Below, piece after piece: positions 33,620 through 42,858 of a stretch of 64,000 nucleotides of DNA. Source of the DNA: Pseudomonas sp. MWU16-30317 (GTDB taxonomy: Bacteria > Pseudomonadota > Gammaproteobacteria > Pseudomonadales > Pseudomonadaceae); assembly GCF_020515695.1 (NCBI RefSeq), contig NZ_JAIWJA010000004.1:477321-541320 (forward strand), given 5' to 3'. Each line of letters begins with the position of its first letter. Positions within the stretch are counted from its first letter, which is position 1. Position numbers and translations under genes: made by a program. The notes beneath the pieces were generated by a model that had not been told where the DNA came from, ran no database searches, and saw only the letters and a program-made list of their open reading frames with translations.

Positions 33620-34072
33620 TCAGGCTTTGCTGACGCTTTTGATCGCCGCGCGGATGCGCGTATAGGTGGCGCATCGGCACATGTTGCCGGACATGCCGTT
33701 GACGATCTGCTGATCGTCCGCGTCGGGATGAGTCTGCAGCAAAGCCACCGCAGCCATGATCTGGCCCGACTGGCAGTAGCCACATTGCACCACTTCGTGC
33801 GCCAGCCAGGCGCTCTGCACAGCCTGGCCGACCGGCGTCTGGTCGATGGCTTCGATGGTGGTGATCTGGTGCCCGACCGCATTGCTGACCGGCAGCACGC
33901 ACGAGCGCACCGCCTTGCCATCCAGGTGCACCGTGCAGACACCGCACTGCGCGATACCGCAGCCATATTTGGTACCGGTCAAACCCAGCACGTCGCGCAG
34001 TACCCAGAGCAGCGGCATGTCCTCGGGGACATCCACGACCTGGTCCTGGCCGTTGATCGATAGTGTCTGCAT
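33620..34072 (-). CDS. 2Fe-2S subunit of the molybdenum oxidoreductase
   Basis: 150 residues from the ATG at 34072, which has GAGG at 5-6 nt; the ATG at 34087 lacks one. The ferredoxin-like N-terminal half has the plant-type cluster site CGIAQCGVCTVHLDG...C. The helical C-terminal half has CGYCQSGQIMA and MCRCATYTRIRAAI for the second cluster. It relays electrons from the molybdenum centre to the cytochrome and probably travels through Tat with the large subunit, as it has no signal of its own. It is the first gene of the operon. Confidence 0.92.
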   Translation of the reverse strand: MQTLSINGQDQVVDVPEDMPLLWVLRDVLGLTGTKYGCGIAQCGVCTVHLDGKAVRSCVLPVSNAVGHQITTIEAIDQTPVGQAVQSAWLAHEVVQCGYCQSGQIMAAVALLQTHPDADDQQIVNGMSGNMCRCATYTRIRAAIKSVSKA

Positions 34073-34440
34073 GTCAGCCTCAAGCATAAATCACGGGGGC
34101 TCGTGGGTGGCCGGGAACAGCGCCGCCAGCACGAACAACGGCCGGCCCGTACATGCGGGCTGGCCTTGGAATATTTTGTAATACTTGAGAATAGTGTAAC
34201 GCTTGCAGACGATATACAACCCGCCAATGCAAGATCGGGGCAATTTGCCGCGCACGGCTGTGCGCGGCGGCAACGAGCGCGGCAGGAAACAGACGCCGGC
34301 AGTTAAATAAAGCTTCATCGTCGCCGGCTGAATATCTGTGCACGCCAAGCCCCGCTTTGACCTGGTTTTGACTTGGTCCCCAGCACACTCGCCACACGGC
34401 CCCACGTTAGAGGGCCAGCGTCGTAGTCATCGGGGACAAG
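34073..34440. other. intergenic region between the oxidase operon and the PAP2 gene
   Basis: A 368-bp gap between divergent genes. It should contain the promoter of the molybdenum-oxidase operon on the left and of the phosphatase gene on the right. An AT-rich stretch lies near 34170-34200 (TTGTAATACTTGAGAATAGT). No convincing gene, repeat or regulator site was found. Confidence 0.5.
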
Positions 34441-35025
34441 ATGGAAGCACTCAATCGCTCACTGTATCTAATGTTCAATGCCGGGGATCACCCCTCCTTC
34501 GCCGTCCTCTGCCTGGCGAAAGTGCTGGCGCAGCAGGCAATCATCCTGTTACCCCTGCTACTGGTCTTGCTTTGGTTGCGGGGTGCGCGCACAGCCGCTG
34601 TGACCGCAGTGCTGTGCGTACTGCTGGCCTTGCTGGGCAATCTGCTCATCGGGCTGTCGTTCATGCATCCGCGGCCATTCATGGTCCCGCTGGGGCATAG
34701 CTGGATATCCCACAAGGCTGAAACCTCGTTCCCCAGCGACCACGCGACGATCTTCTTTGCCTTCGGCCTGGCATTGTGTGCTGCCGGCCCGCGTCGGCTG
34801 GGGGCGGTGGTCGCGGCACTGGGCGTAGCTGTGGGCTGGTCGCGGGTGTATCTGGGCGTGCACTTTCCGTTCGATATCATCGGTGGGTTGCTGGTCGCGA
34901 TCGCCAGCACCTGGGCCATGGTCATCTTACTGGCCTGGAGGAATCTGGGCACACGCCTGGTCGACAGACTCGAACAGGCGCATCGAGCCCTTTTGAACAT
35001 GCCCCTGGGCAGGCAACGAAAGTGA
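34441..35025 (+). CDS. PAP2-family undecaprenyl-diphosphatase
   Basis: 194 residues with five or six membrane helices. The acid-phosphatase motifs are seen in order: MHPRPFMVP (in place of the first motif K-x6-RP), FPSDHATIFFAFG (PSDH) and SRVYLGVHFPFDI (SR-x5-H-x3-D). The arrangement and size resemble BcrC/YbjG enzymes that recycle undecaprenyl pyrophosphate for cell-wall synthesis and give mild bacitracin resistance. It is a single gene in its own unit. A phosphatidylglycerophosphate or lipid A phosphatase is less likely at this length. Confidence 0.82.
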   Translation: MEALNRSLYLMFNAGDHPSFAVLCLAKVLAQQAIILLPLLLVLLWLRGARTAAVTAVLCVLLALLGNLLIGLSFMHPRPFMVPLGHSWISHKAETSFPSDHATIFFAFGLALCAAGPRRLGAVVAALGVAVGWSRVYLGVHFPFDIIGGLLVAIASTWAMVILLAWRNLGTRLVDRLEQAHRALLNMPLGRQRK

Positions 35026-35031
35026 ACGACT

Positions 35032-35056
35032 GTTCGCGGGCAGAGCCCGTTCCCAA
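35032..35056. repeat. degenerate REP-like palindrome
   Basis: TTCGCGGGCAGAGCCCGTTC, just after the PAP2 gene, has a 5-bp stem (CGGGC/GCCCG) and resembles the common Pseudomonas REP core. Only one copy was noticed in the window. Confidence 0.3.
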
Positions 35057-35163
35057 GAGCGCAAGGCTGTGCAATGCAGCCTCGCCAGCACTTGGCTGCA
35101 ACGATGGCGGCGAATTAGACTCTCAGGTGGTATGGCAGCAAATCGCTGCCGAGGAGAATCTGC

Positions 35164-36771
35164 ATGCCAGGACGCAACCCTGCCGAGCCACCTGAAAGGC
35201 TCCCCCCGGACCCCCAAGACGCCGATGCGCCTGCGGGCAGCTCCACGGCGATCATTCGGCCGACCGTGTGGTTTATCGCGCTGGTCATCTGCATGTTCGT
35301 CGGCATTGAAGGCTGGCGCGCCTGGCGGGACTACCAACAGGCCTTCGCCTCGGCCAACGATTCGGTGACCAACCTGGTACGGGCCACCGCCCAGCATGCT
35401 GAGGACGCCATCCGCCAGGTCGATGCCCTTACCGATGCACTGGGTGAGCGTATCGAGGGTGACGGCCTGGCGAATCTGGATGTCGTGCGTATCCACGGGC
35501 TGCTGGTTCAGCAAGCCAGGATCATGCCTCAGCTCGACGGCCTGTTCGTGTACGGCCCGAATGGCCAATGGATAGTGACCGACAAAACGGCCACCCCCCC
35601 CGGCGTCAACAACGCCGACCGAGACTATTTCATCTATCACCGTACTCACACCGATAGACGCGTGCGCATCGGCGAGGTCATCACCAGCCGCTCCACGGGC
35701 GAGCTGATCATCCCTGTCTCGCGGCGCCTGGACAATCCCGACGGCTCGTTTGCAGGGGTACTGCTGGGCACCCTCAAGGTCCGTTATTTCGTCGACTACT
35801 ACGGCGACTTCAAGATCGATGACAAAGGCACGCTGGTGCTTGCCTTGCGCAGCGGCCGAATATTGGTCAGGCGCCCGTTCGTCAATGGCGTCACCGAGAA
35901 AAGCCTGGCCGAGGGCGACGTCTTCAAGCGCTACCTGCCGACCTCCGACACCGGGACGGTGGAAACCAAGGCCATTGTCGATGGTACCGAGCGGCTTTAC
36001 GGCTACAGGGCCCTGTCCAGTTATCCGCTGGTGGCCGAAGCGGGCCTGTCGCGCGACTCCATCATCGGGCCGTGGCGCCAGGATGTGATCAAGACCAGCA
36101 TGTATTCACTGGTGTTGATCGCCGGACTGCTGGTGTTTGGGCTGATTCTGATCAAACAGCTGCGCAAGCGCATCAGCGCGGAAGACGACCTGCGCCGCGC
36201 CCACCTGGCGATGCGGGAAATGGCCCTGACGGACAGCCTGACCGGCCTGGGCAACCGGCGCAAACTGGACATGGTCTTGAGCCAGGAAATCAGCCGCGCC
36301 AGACGCGAAGGCGCGGCCGTCGCGCTGATCATGCTCGACGTCGATTACTTCAAGCGCTTCAACGACATGTACGGGCATGCGGCGGGTGACGATTGCTTGC
36401 GCAGCATCGCCGGCGCCATTGGGCGAACACTCAAAAGGCCCGCTGACCTGGCGGTGCGCTACGGCGGCGAGGAATTCTGCGTGCTGCTGCCTAATACCAG
36501 CAGCGAGGGCGCCAACCGGCTGGCCGAAGAAATCCTCGACGCGATCCGCGAATTGAACATCGAACACCGCGACCACCCGCTCGGTTTCGTCACAGTCAGT
36601 GCAGGCATTGGTACCTGTTTGCCGACCTCCGACGATGTCACCGCGGGTGGCCTTATCAAGGCCGCCGATGCCTTCATGTACCTGGCAAAGAACAGCGGAC
36701 GAAACCGCTGGCATTCAGCGATAGGCAACAGCACGCTGGAAGTGTTCGTGCGCCCGCGCAACCGGGGCTGA
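35164..36771 (+). CDS. membrane diguanylate cyclase with extracytoplasmic sensor domain
   Basis: 535 residues. A membrane helix near 35-50 (VWFIALVICMFVGIEGW) leads into a periplasmic CACHE-type sensor (about 60-300). A second helix (about 315-335) precedes the GGDEF domain. YGGEEFCVLLP has the active GGEEF at 434-438, and the inhibitory-site RPAD lies five residues before it, so the enzyme should be active and c-di-GMP-inhibited. There is no EAL domain. It makes c-di-GMP in response to an external ligand. It is its own unit, about 140 bp after the PAP2 gene, and converges on the phytochrome kinase. Confidence 0.9.
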   Translation: MPGRNPAEPPERLPPDPQDADAPAGSSTAIIRPTVWFIALVICMFVGIEGWRAWRDYQQAFASANDSVTNLVRATAQHAEDAIRQVDALTDALGERIEGDGLANLDVVRIHGLLVQQARIMPQLDGLFVYGPNGQWIVTDKTATPPGVNNADRDYFIYHRTHTDRRVRIGEVITSRSTGELIIPVSRRLDNPDGSFAGVLLGTLKVRYFVDYYGDFKIDDKGTLVLALRSGRILVRRPFVNGVTEKSLAEGDVFKRYLPTSDTGTVETKAIVDGTERLYGYRALSSYPLVAEAGLSRDSIIGPWRQDVIKTSMYSLVLIAGLLVFGLILIKQLRKRISAEDDLRRAHLAMREMALTDSLTGLGNRRKLDMVLSQEISRARREGAAVALIMLDVDYFKRFNDMYGHAAGDDCLRSIAGAIGRTLKRPADLAVRYGGEEFCVLLPNTSSEGANRLAEEILDAIRELNIEHRDHPLGFVTVSAGIGTCLPTSDDVTAGGLIKAADAFMYLAKNSGRNRWHSAIGNSTLEVFVRPRNRG

Positions 36772-36839
36772 TCCGGCGAGGCTGTGCCCGGCACGCTTGC
36801 AGCGCGCCGGCCCAGCCTGCGGCGCCACGTTCGGCAACG

Positions 36840-39386
36840 TCAGGACGCAGGTCGGATCAACTGTTGCAGGTGCGAGAGGATCGAAGCCGCGTCGTAGGGT
36901 TTGCGCACCACCGGAGCGTGCTTCAAGTGACTGGGGATGCTGATGCTGTCGCCGTAGCCGGTGGCGAACAGGAACGGGATGTTGCGCCGTGCCAGTTCTT
37001 CGGCCACGGCAATCGAGGTCCCCGTGCCCAGATTGACATCCAGCACCGCGACATCGGGCCTGCGCTGAGCGAGCACCCTGGTGGTCTCGGCCTCGGAGCT
37101 GGTGGTAAGCACATCGTCGACGCCCGCACCGGCCAGAATCTGCTCGAGCCCGACCGCGATGACCAACTGGTCCTCGAGGATCATCACGCAGGCATCGGCC
37201 AGATCGCTGAAATCCTCGCCCAGTTGAGCGATCTCCACTGCCGAGCTCACGGCCTCCAGCGGTTCAGCCACCGTGAGGTGCCGAGCCGGAATCCTGAAGA
37301 ACCCCTGCATGCCGTCCGGCAGGTACTCGACCGTGCTGGTCCCGCCAAGGTCGAAGGGGATGCTGCGATCGATCAGCACCGAGCCGAAGCCGCTTCGGCT
37401 CGGTGGGCGAACCGTCGGGCCGCCGCTCTCAAGCCAGGCGATGTCACAGGCGCCGCCAGCGTCGATCGTCCACTTGATCGAGAGCTTGCCGCCGGCCCGC
37501 GACAACGCGCCGTACTTCGCGGCGTTGGTTGCCAATTCGTGCAGCACCAACGCCATGACCGAATAGGCACGGGCATCGAGCACCACGTTCGGCCCGGTCA
37601 GCTCTATGGTGCTGGACGGCGCGCGATAAGGCAGCAGTTCGGCGTCCAGCAACGCCAACAGCCCGCCGCCGCCGTCGCCCCGCACGACTTGATCGTGGGC
37701 CAGCGACAGCGCCTGGATGCGCCCCTTCAGGGTGGCCACGTAGCCGTTGAGCGTTTGCCCTTCGGCGGTGGGATGGGCCACCAGCGCACCGATGAGCGCG
37801 AGGATATTCTTGACCCGATGGTTGAGCTCTTCGTTGAGCATGCGCTGGCGCACGTCTGCCTTCGCGCGTTCGCTGGCCAGCAGTTCGCTGTTGTGCAGCG
37901 CCACCTCGACGATCGCGGCGCGGATAGCTTCGCCGAACTGGCGGTCCTGCTCGGTCCAGGGCAATGACTGCTGGTGCACCGTCTCCTTCCAGATCGCAAA
38001 GCTCTTGCGCGGGGTCAGGCGTTCGCCCAGCGGGCCGCTATCGTAGGTCTTGTGCGGATCGCCGGCCCAGTCGAGGGTCTCGACCACCTCCTTGCGGAAC
38101 AGCAGCAGGTAATCCCTGGGGTGCTGCGACATCGGAATGACCAACATGCCCGAGACGTCGACGGCGTAGTCGGCGGCAGGGACATGGACCATCGACAGGC
38201 GATTGGACGCCCAGGTCCGGCCCTCTGCTACGCCCTCGGCGAAGCGCAGCAAATCCGGCATCGCCCCCTTGGGCGGCGTCAATTGTTCCGCGCTCCAGCG
38301 GCCATCCAGCGCCATGCCGATGCCATCGCATGGGATCAGCGCTTTGAAGTCCGCCAGCCGCGAACGCAAGAATTCTTCGATATCCATGGCATGGCTGGCG
38401 TCGCGCAGCAAGGCGTCGAGCACCTGCCGAGCGTGGGCGGCGTACTCCAGCGCTTGCCGGGCGCGCAGGGTCTCGATGTGCAGCGAGATAAATTCGCCGA
38501 ACATCTCGGCGGCAACCCTCTGACCCATGGTCAGCGCCCGTGGTCCGTAATGGTGGCAGGCGATCAGCCCCCACAGCACGCCGTTGACGATGATCGAGAT
38601 CGACATCGAGGCGCCCACGCCCATATTGCTCAGGTACTCGCAGTGCACCGGCGAAACGCTGCGCAGGTGAGCGTAGGACAGGTCCAGTGGTTCGCCTGAC
38701 AAGTCCAGTACGGGCACGATTGGCGTGGTGCCGAGCGAGATGTCCGAGATGACCCGAATAGGGTTGCGCAGATACAGCGCACGCGCCTGCTGGGGGATAT
38801 CGGAGCCTGGGAAATACTGCCCCAGAAAGCTTTCGAGATCGCCGCGCTTGGACTCGGCAATCACCTTGCCGGCGCCGTCCGGCCCAAGCTGGTAGATCAT
38901 CACCCGGTCGTAGCCGAGCATGGCCCGGGCGAAACGCGCCGCATCGCGAAACAGCTTGTCGGTATGGTCGATCTCGCGAACCTGGGCGATCACGGTGCGG
39001 GCGAGCTCGATCGGCTCGGCGACGCTGGCGCCGCACGGCTCGAATTCGATGACGACGGTGCCTTTGAACAGATGGGCGGCGACGTCGAACGCCTGCCCCG
39101 ACGCGAGCATTACCGCGAACGTCAATGCCGGCCGGGACGCCTCCTTGGTGCGTGCCAGTGAATTGCGCAGGGTATGAGCGACCTCCTCGCCGAGCAACTC
39201 GTCCAGGCGCCGACCATTCACGTCACTCGGCAGGCCCAGCATGTCCGCTGCATTGGCCGAATGGCGCAGGACGATACTCGCCGAGGCGTCGCAAGCGAGC
39301 AGGCAACCGTGTGACTGGATACTGCCGGGGATCTGGATCGGCTCGCGATCACAGTTGGTCAGATTGACGTGCGTTTCAGAAGTCAT
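36840..39386 (-). CDS. bacteriophytochrome HWE histidine kinase with C-terminal receiver
   Basis: 848 residues. N-terminal PAS with Cys12 in NCDREPIQIPGSIQSHG, the biliverdin-attachment site. GAF domain has YFPGSDIPQQARALYLRN and the chromophore histidines in ACHHYGPRALT. A PHY domain runs to about 500. The kinase is of the HWE type: LNEELNHRVKNILALI, HELATNAAKYGALS and the WLE in IAWLESGGP. A C-terminal receiver (about 735-848) has VAVLDVNLG as phosphoacceptor. It is a red/far-red light sensor kinase with a fused receiver. No biliverdin-making heme oxygenase (bphO) is adjacent. Confidence 0.92.
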   Translation of the reverse strand: MTSETHVNLTNCDREPIQIPGSIQSHGCLLACDASASIVLRHSANAADMLGLPSDVNGRRLDELLGEEVAHTLRNSLARTKEASRPALTFAVMLASGQAFDVAAHLFKGTVVIEFEPCGASVAEPIELARTVIAQVREIDHTDKLFRDAARFARAMLGYDRVMIYQLGPDGAGKVIAESKRGDLESFLGQYFPGSDIPQQARALYLRNPIRVISDISLGTTPIVPVLDLSGEPLDLSYAHLRSVSPVHCEYLSNMGVGASMSISIIVNGVLWGLIACHHYGPRALTMGQRVAAEMFGEFISLHIETLRARQALEYAAHARQVLDALLRDASHAMDIEEFLRSRLADFKALIPCDGIGMALDGRWSAEQLTPPKGAMPDLLRFAEGVAEGRTWASNRLSMVHVPAADYAVDVSGMLVIPMSQHPRDYLLLFRKEVVETLDWAGDPHKTYDSGPLGERLTPRKSFAIWKETVHQQSLPWTEQDRQFGEAIRAAIVEVALHNSELLASERAKADVRQRMLNEELNHRVKNILALIGALVAHPTAEGQTLNGYVATLKGRIQALSLAHDQVVRGDGGGGLLALLDAELLPYRAPSSTIELTGPNVVLDARAYSVMALVLHELATNAAKYGALSRAGGKLSIKWTIDAGGACDIAWLESGGPTVRPPSRSGFGSVLIDRSIPFDLGGTSTVEYLPDGMQGFFRIPARHLTVAEPLEAVSSAVEIAQLGEDFSDLADACVMILEDQLVIAVGLEQILAGAGVDDVLTTSSEAETTRVLAQRRPDVAVLDVNLGTGTSIAVAEELARRNIPFLFATGYGDSISIPSHLKHAPVVRKPYDAASILSHLQQLIRPAS

Positions 39387-39529
39387 TGGCCCTGCCGACT
39401 GACAAAAGACCGGCTGCCTGAATGACCGCCGAGGATATTAGGACCTGCAAAGGCCACATTCTATCCACTCGCGCCGCGGGTTCCTACTCCGCGCCCCACT
39501 GAACAGCGCCTTTACTTTATTTTCGATCA

Positions 39530-40204
39530 CTACCGTACAGTCAATTTCTCCCAATCTTGCGCATTGATCACACCCAATAGTTTCAACTTTCCATCGCCCC
39601 CGAGGGTTGCCGCCAAGGTGCTGGTGTATTCGGAGACGCTGGCATGGGGGAAGCCCATTTGCGCTTCGAGGTCGCTGATGCAACCGCTGTGCGTCACCAG
39701 CACCAGATTGCGGCCGGCGACCTTGCGGGCGCCGATATCCGCAGCCATTTGGCTGCCACACTCGTGTAACCAGGCCTGCTCGGTGCCGGGGCCGTTGAAC
39801 ATTGCCTGCGCCGTCTGGGCCGTGCGGGTCAGCGGGCTGGTAAGGACATCGCTGTTGCTCATGCCCAGCGTAGCCAAGGCCGCGCCCACGCGACCGGCCT
39901 CCTCGCGCCCTGGCACGGTAATACCGTCGGCTGGCCCCAGGCAGGTATTGCTGGAGCGATCACAGCGTTCTGCATGCCTGATCAGGACCACGATGTTGCC
40001 GGCCTGCCACTGCGCCTTGAACGTACTTGCCTCGCGCTGGGCGGGATCATTCAGCGCCAGTGGGGACAACGGCAATGCGGCAAAACCGGCTACCAGCGCG
40101 CCGATAAACAGTATCAGTAGCAACAGCCCGAATGTTTTTATATACCCCGCGCGTGGGCGCAGGGTTTTTAGGGGGCGTAATGGCGGACGACTGACAACTC
40201 TCAT
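39530..40204 (-). CDS. membrane-anchored histidine phosphatase (Ais/PmrG-like)
   Basis: 224 residues. One N-terminal membrane helix (FGLLLLILFIGALVAGFAAL, about 25-45) puts the catalytic domain in the periplasm. The histidine-phosphatase motif is VVLIRHAERCDRSSN, followed by LTSPLTRTAQTAQAMF and the second histidine in LVLVTHSGC. The layout matches the LPS core heptose-phosphate phosphatase group, but an acid phosphatase of another role is possible. Single gene; the end lies about 145 bp from the phytochrome start. Confidence 0.8.
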   Translation of the reverse strand: MRVVSRPPLRPLKTLRPRAGYIKTFGLLLLILFIGALVAGFAALPLSPLALNDPAQREASTFKAQWQAGNIVVLIRHAERCDRSSNTCLGPADGITVPGREEAGRVGAALATLGMSNSDVLTSPLTRTAQTAQAMFNGPGTEQAWLHECGSQMAADIGARKVAGRNLVLVTHSGCISDLEAQMGFPHASVSEYTSTLAATLGGDGKLKLLGVINAQDWEKLTVR

Positions 40205-40301
40205 GCGGCGTGGCCCCGAGTGTTCGATAAACTTTATGTAGTGGAGTGTTCAGCACCATGTGGAATGCCGAGCACGCACAAACTACCTGGAGGAGTAGTT
40301 C

Positions 40302-40343
40302 ATGGGCCCGGAAGATAGAAATAACGGGATGGGGCGTCGGTGA
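40302..40343 (+). CDS. possible 13-residue peptide gene
   Basis: A very strong ribosome-binding site (GGAGGAG, 7 nt spacing) precedes ATG and the short open frame MGPEDRNNGMGRR. It lies in the 286-bp gap between the phosphatase and the cupin gene, on the plus strand. Only the initiation signal supports it; it may be a leader peptide or nothing. Confidence 0.25.
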   Translation: MGPEDRNNGMGRR

Positions 40344-40490
40344 AAGCCGTGTCAAATATTTGTTGAGACAGACACGACTTCAAGTCCTCGGTGAGGAGCT
40401 CGGGAAAAGTCTCGTGATTGCCGGCATCGTGGTCGCTACCGAACACTCATCAATAATGATGACCAAAACCCTTGTCCAGTGCCCAAGGCA

Positions 40491-40919
40491 TCACTCGGTA
40501 ACGAGCGTTCCTGCCTGGTACTGCTCGTCCGTCACTGGCTCCATCCAATCGGTGTTCTTGCCGTCGATGGTCTCGGTCACGGCTAAGTGCGACATCGCCG
40601 TGGTCGCCGCCGCGCCATGCCAATGGCGCTTGCCACAAGCGCAGGTCACCAGGTCGCCCGCGCGGATTTCGGTGCGCGGGCCGCCTTCGCATTGCGTCCA
40701 ACCCACTCCGGTCAGGATAACCAGCACTTGGCCCTGAGGGTGTGCATGCCAGAAAGTCCGCGCGCCGGGCTCGAAGGTCACAATGGCGCCGGTCGCCTGG
40801 CCCGGCGCTTCCAGCTGGAAGGCGTTGTCGATACGTACGGAACCGGTAAACCAGTTTTCCGGGCCCTTGATCGAGGGTTTGGTACCGCTGCGGATGATGG
40901 TCTGGCCTGGATTGCTCAT
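40491..40919 (-). CDS. cupin-domain protein, mandelonitrile-lyase-like
   Basis: 142 residues from the ATG at 40919 (AGAGAG at 8 nt; the longer frame from 40985 lacks a site). A single-cupin fold is seen: GAIVTFEPGARTFWHAHPQG gives the first His pair, EIRAGDLVTCACGKRHWHGA the last metal ligand. It resembles the manganese-dependent hydroxynitrile lyase/cupin family and carboxymuconolactone-decarboxylase-linked cupins. It is divergent from a LysR regulator 130 bp away, a common pairing with control of the cupin gene. The reaction is unknown. Confidence 0.78.
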   Translation of the reverse strand: MSNPGQTIIRSGTKPSIKGPENWFTGSVRIDNAFQLEAPGQATGAIVTFEPGARTFWHAHPQGQVLVILTGVGWTQCEGGPRTEIRAGDLVTCACGKRHWHGAAATTAMSHLAVTETIDGKNTDWMEPVTDEQYQAGTLVTE

Positions 40920-41051
40920 TGGATGCTCTCTATTGCGTAGGGTTTGGTCACGTGAACCGGACCAATCAAATACCGCTGCAGGCAATTTAGTCCCTTGGAG
41001 ACTGTGGCACTAGATGGCAAAATCGGCACAGACTAATCCACAGGTGCATCA

Positions 41052-41948
41052 ATGCCCATCCCTGATCTCAACCACCTCGTTGCCTTGCTGACGGTCGCCC
41101 GTGCGCGCAGCTTCACCAAGGCCGCCGCACAGCTGGGCGTTTCCCAGTCATCGCTGAGCAGGACAGTCACGGCACTCGAAACCCAACTCGGCATGCTCCT
41201 GCTTACCCGCACCACCCGCAGCGTTTCCACCACCGAAGCGGGCCAGCGCCTGCTCGACTCGGTTGCGCCCAAGCTTGAAGAAATCGAAGCCGAGTTGCTG
41301 GCCGTGGCCGAGTTGCGCGAAAGACCGATCGGCACCGTGCGCATTACCGCCACCGACTATTCCGCGAACCAATATGTATGGCCCAGGCTGCAAGGCTTGC
41401 TGCGCGAGCACCCCGAGTTGCGTATCGAACTGATCAATGACTACGGCTTGTCGAACATCGTCGCGGAGCGGTTCGATATCGGGATTCGTCTGGGCGATCA
41501 GGTAGAAAAGGACATGATCGCGGTGCGCATCGCGCCGGACGAAACCATGGCGATCGTCGGATCACCGGCTTACCTGCGTGAACGCCCGGCACCGCAATCG
41601 CCCCATGATCTGACGGCGCACAACTGCATCAACTTGAGGCTACCGACCAAAGACGCCCTGATGGCCTGGGAACTGAGCAAGGGCAGGCAAAGCATCGAAG
41701 TGAAGGTCCGCGGCCAACTGGTGTTCAACAATTCCTATCAGATGCTCGATGCGGCGTTGCAAGGTTTCGGCCTGGCCTACCTGCCCCAATCCCTTGTTGA
41801 AGCCCATGTACAGGCAGGGCGACTGAGCTGGGTACTGGAAGACTGGTTTCCGACGTTCACCGGGACTCATGCCTACTACGCGACGCGCCGGCATTCGTCG
41901 ATGGCCGTGCGGCTGGTGATCGCGGCGTTGCGTGGCACAGGCTATTGA
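41052..41948 (+). CDS. LysR-family transcription regulator
   Basis: 298 residues. The N-terminal winged helix (FTKAAAQLGVSQSSLSRTVT, about 20-40) and the LTRTTRSVSTTEAGQRLLD linker are typical of LysR regulators. The effector domain has IAPDETMAIVGSPAYL and the C-terminal YQMLDAALQGFGLAYLPQSL. It belongs to the DsdC/aaeR-like branch common in Pseudomonas. It is divergent from the cupin gene, which is its probable target. Intact, normal length. Confidence 0.9.
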   Translation: MPIPDLNHLVALLTVARARSFTKAAAQLGVSQSSLSRTVTALETQLGMLLLTRTTRSVSTTEAGQRLLDSVAPKLEEIEAELLAVAELRERPIGTVRITATDYSANQYVWPRLQGLLREHPELRIELINDYGLSNIVAERFDIGIRLGDQVEKDMIAVRIAPDETMAIVGSPAYLRERPAPQSPHDLTAHNCINLRLPTKDALMAWELSKGRQSIEVKVRGQLVFNNSYQMLDAALQGFGLAYLPQSLVEAHVQAGRLSWVLEDWFPTFTGTHAYYATRRHSSMAVRLVIAALRGTGY

Positions 41949-42122
41949 CGCGCTTCAGACGATGGCTACGAAACTTATTAGTCCACGTACCGTTTGCGCC
42001 CTGCCAGCACCGCCCCCCTGCAGGCACGGCGCTGCCAGCAAGACCATGACCATGGCGGTCGGCAATGCCTGTTCCAGCCCCAGACGGCAGTTCAGCCAAG
42101 GTGCCGACATCCATGCCCAAGC

Positions 42123-42761
42123 TCAGCAACCACGCAAACGCTCAATGATATCCGCCGTAGTCGTCACCTCGCCGAACTCATAAGCGATGGTGGTCAACGA
42201 GAGGCGCTGAATTTCGTCCGCACTGATCGCGCCGAAACCCAGGTCGGGATAATCCATGGCGGCGTTGGCATCGCTCAAGGCGATCATCTTGTATTCGCGG
42301 TGCACGCCGTCGCGAATGGTGGTTTCGCAACAGACGTTGGTGACAGTGCCGCATACCACCAGGGTGTCGATGTCGCGCGCGCGCAGGATGGTGTCCAGGT
42401 CGGTATTGTGAAAGCCGCTGTAGAAGAGCTTGTCGACAATGATGTCCGCGGGGGCCGGCTTGAGGGCGTCGATCACTTCCACATCCGGATCGCCGCGCGC
42501 GAGGATCTCGTCGACATTGGGATACAGATCGCGCATGCGCCCGGTATCGGCACCATCGCCGCGCACGATGTGGCGCAGATAGATGACCGTCAGCCCTTGC
42601 TCCCGTGCAGCGGCCAACAGTGCCTGAATCGGCGCGATGATGCGCGCCGTGTTTTTCACGTACAAGGCGCCTGCGGGCTCGCAGAAAACCTTCTGCATAT
42701 CGACGACGATAACCGCGGTGCGCCGAGGGTTTACCTTCCATTTGACCAGCGGTTTGCTCAC
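42123..42761 (-). CDS. isochorismatase-like cysteine hydrolase
   Basis: 212 residues with the catalytic triad of the family: Asp21 in VVDMQKVF, Lys111 in VDKLFYSGF and Cys144 in GTVTNVCCETT. The cis-peptide region and GVHREYKMIALSDANAAMDYP match amidases of the N-carbamoylsarcosine/maleamate type, rather than true isochorismatases. It follows the ABC importer genes in the same direction, about 100 bp after the second ATPase, and so probably hydrolyses an amide in the imported compound or its metabolite. Confidence 0.85.
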   Translation of the reverse strand: MSKPLVKWKVNPRRTAVIVVDMQKVFCEPAGALYVKNTARIIAPIQALLAAAREQGLTVIYLRHIVRGDGADTGRMRDLYPNVDEILARGDPDVEVIDALKPAPADIIVDKLFYSGFHNTDLDTILRARDIDTLVVCGTVTNVCCETTIRDGVHREYKMIALSDANAAMDYPDLGFGAISADEIQRLSLTTIAYEFGEVTTTADIIERLRGC

Positions 42762-42858
42762 GGGGCGGTTCCTTTCTCAATGACCACGACAGCAAGTCGA
42801 GGGGGTGTCAGGGATGTCTTCAGCTTCAATAAACACCCTGTATCGAACGCCGAGAACC

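Noticed and set aside
34073..34440. Two overlapping open frames of about 105 codons on the minus strand (34080-34405)
   Set aside because: They share the DNA in different frames, lack ribosome-binding sites and protein-like composition, and lie in a promoter region.
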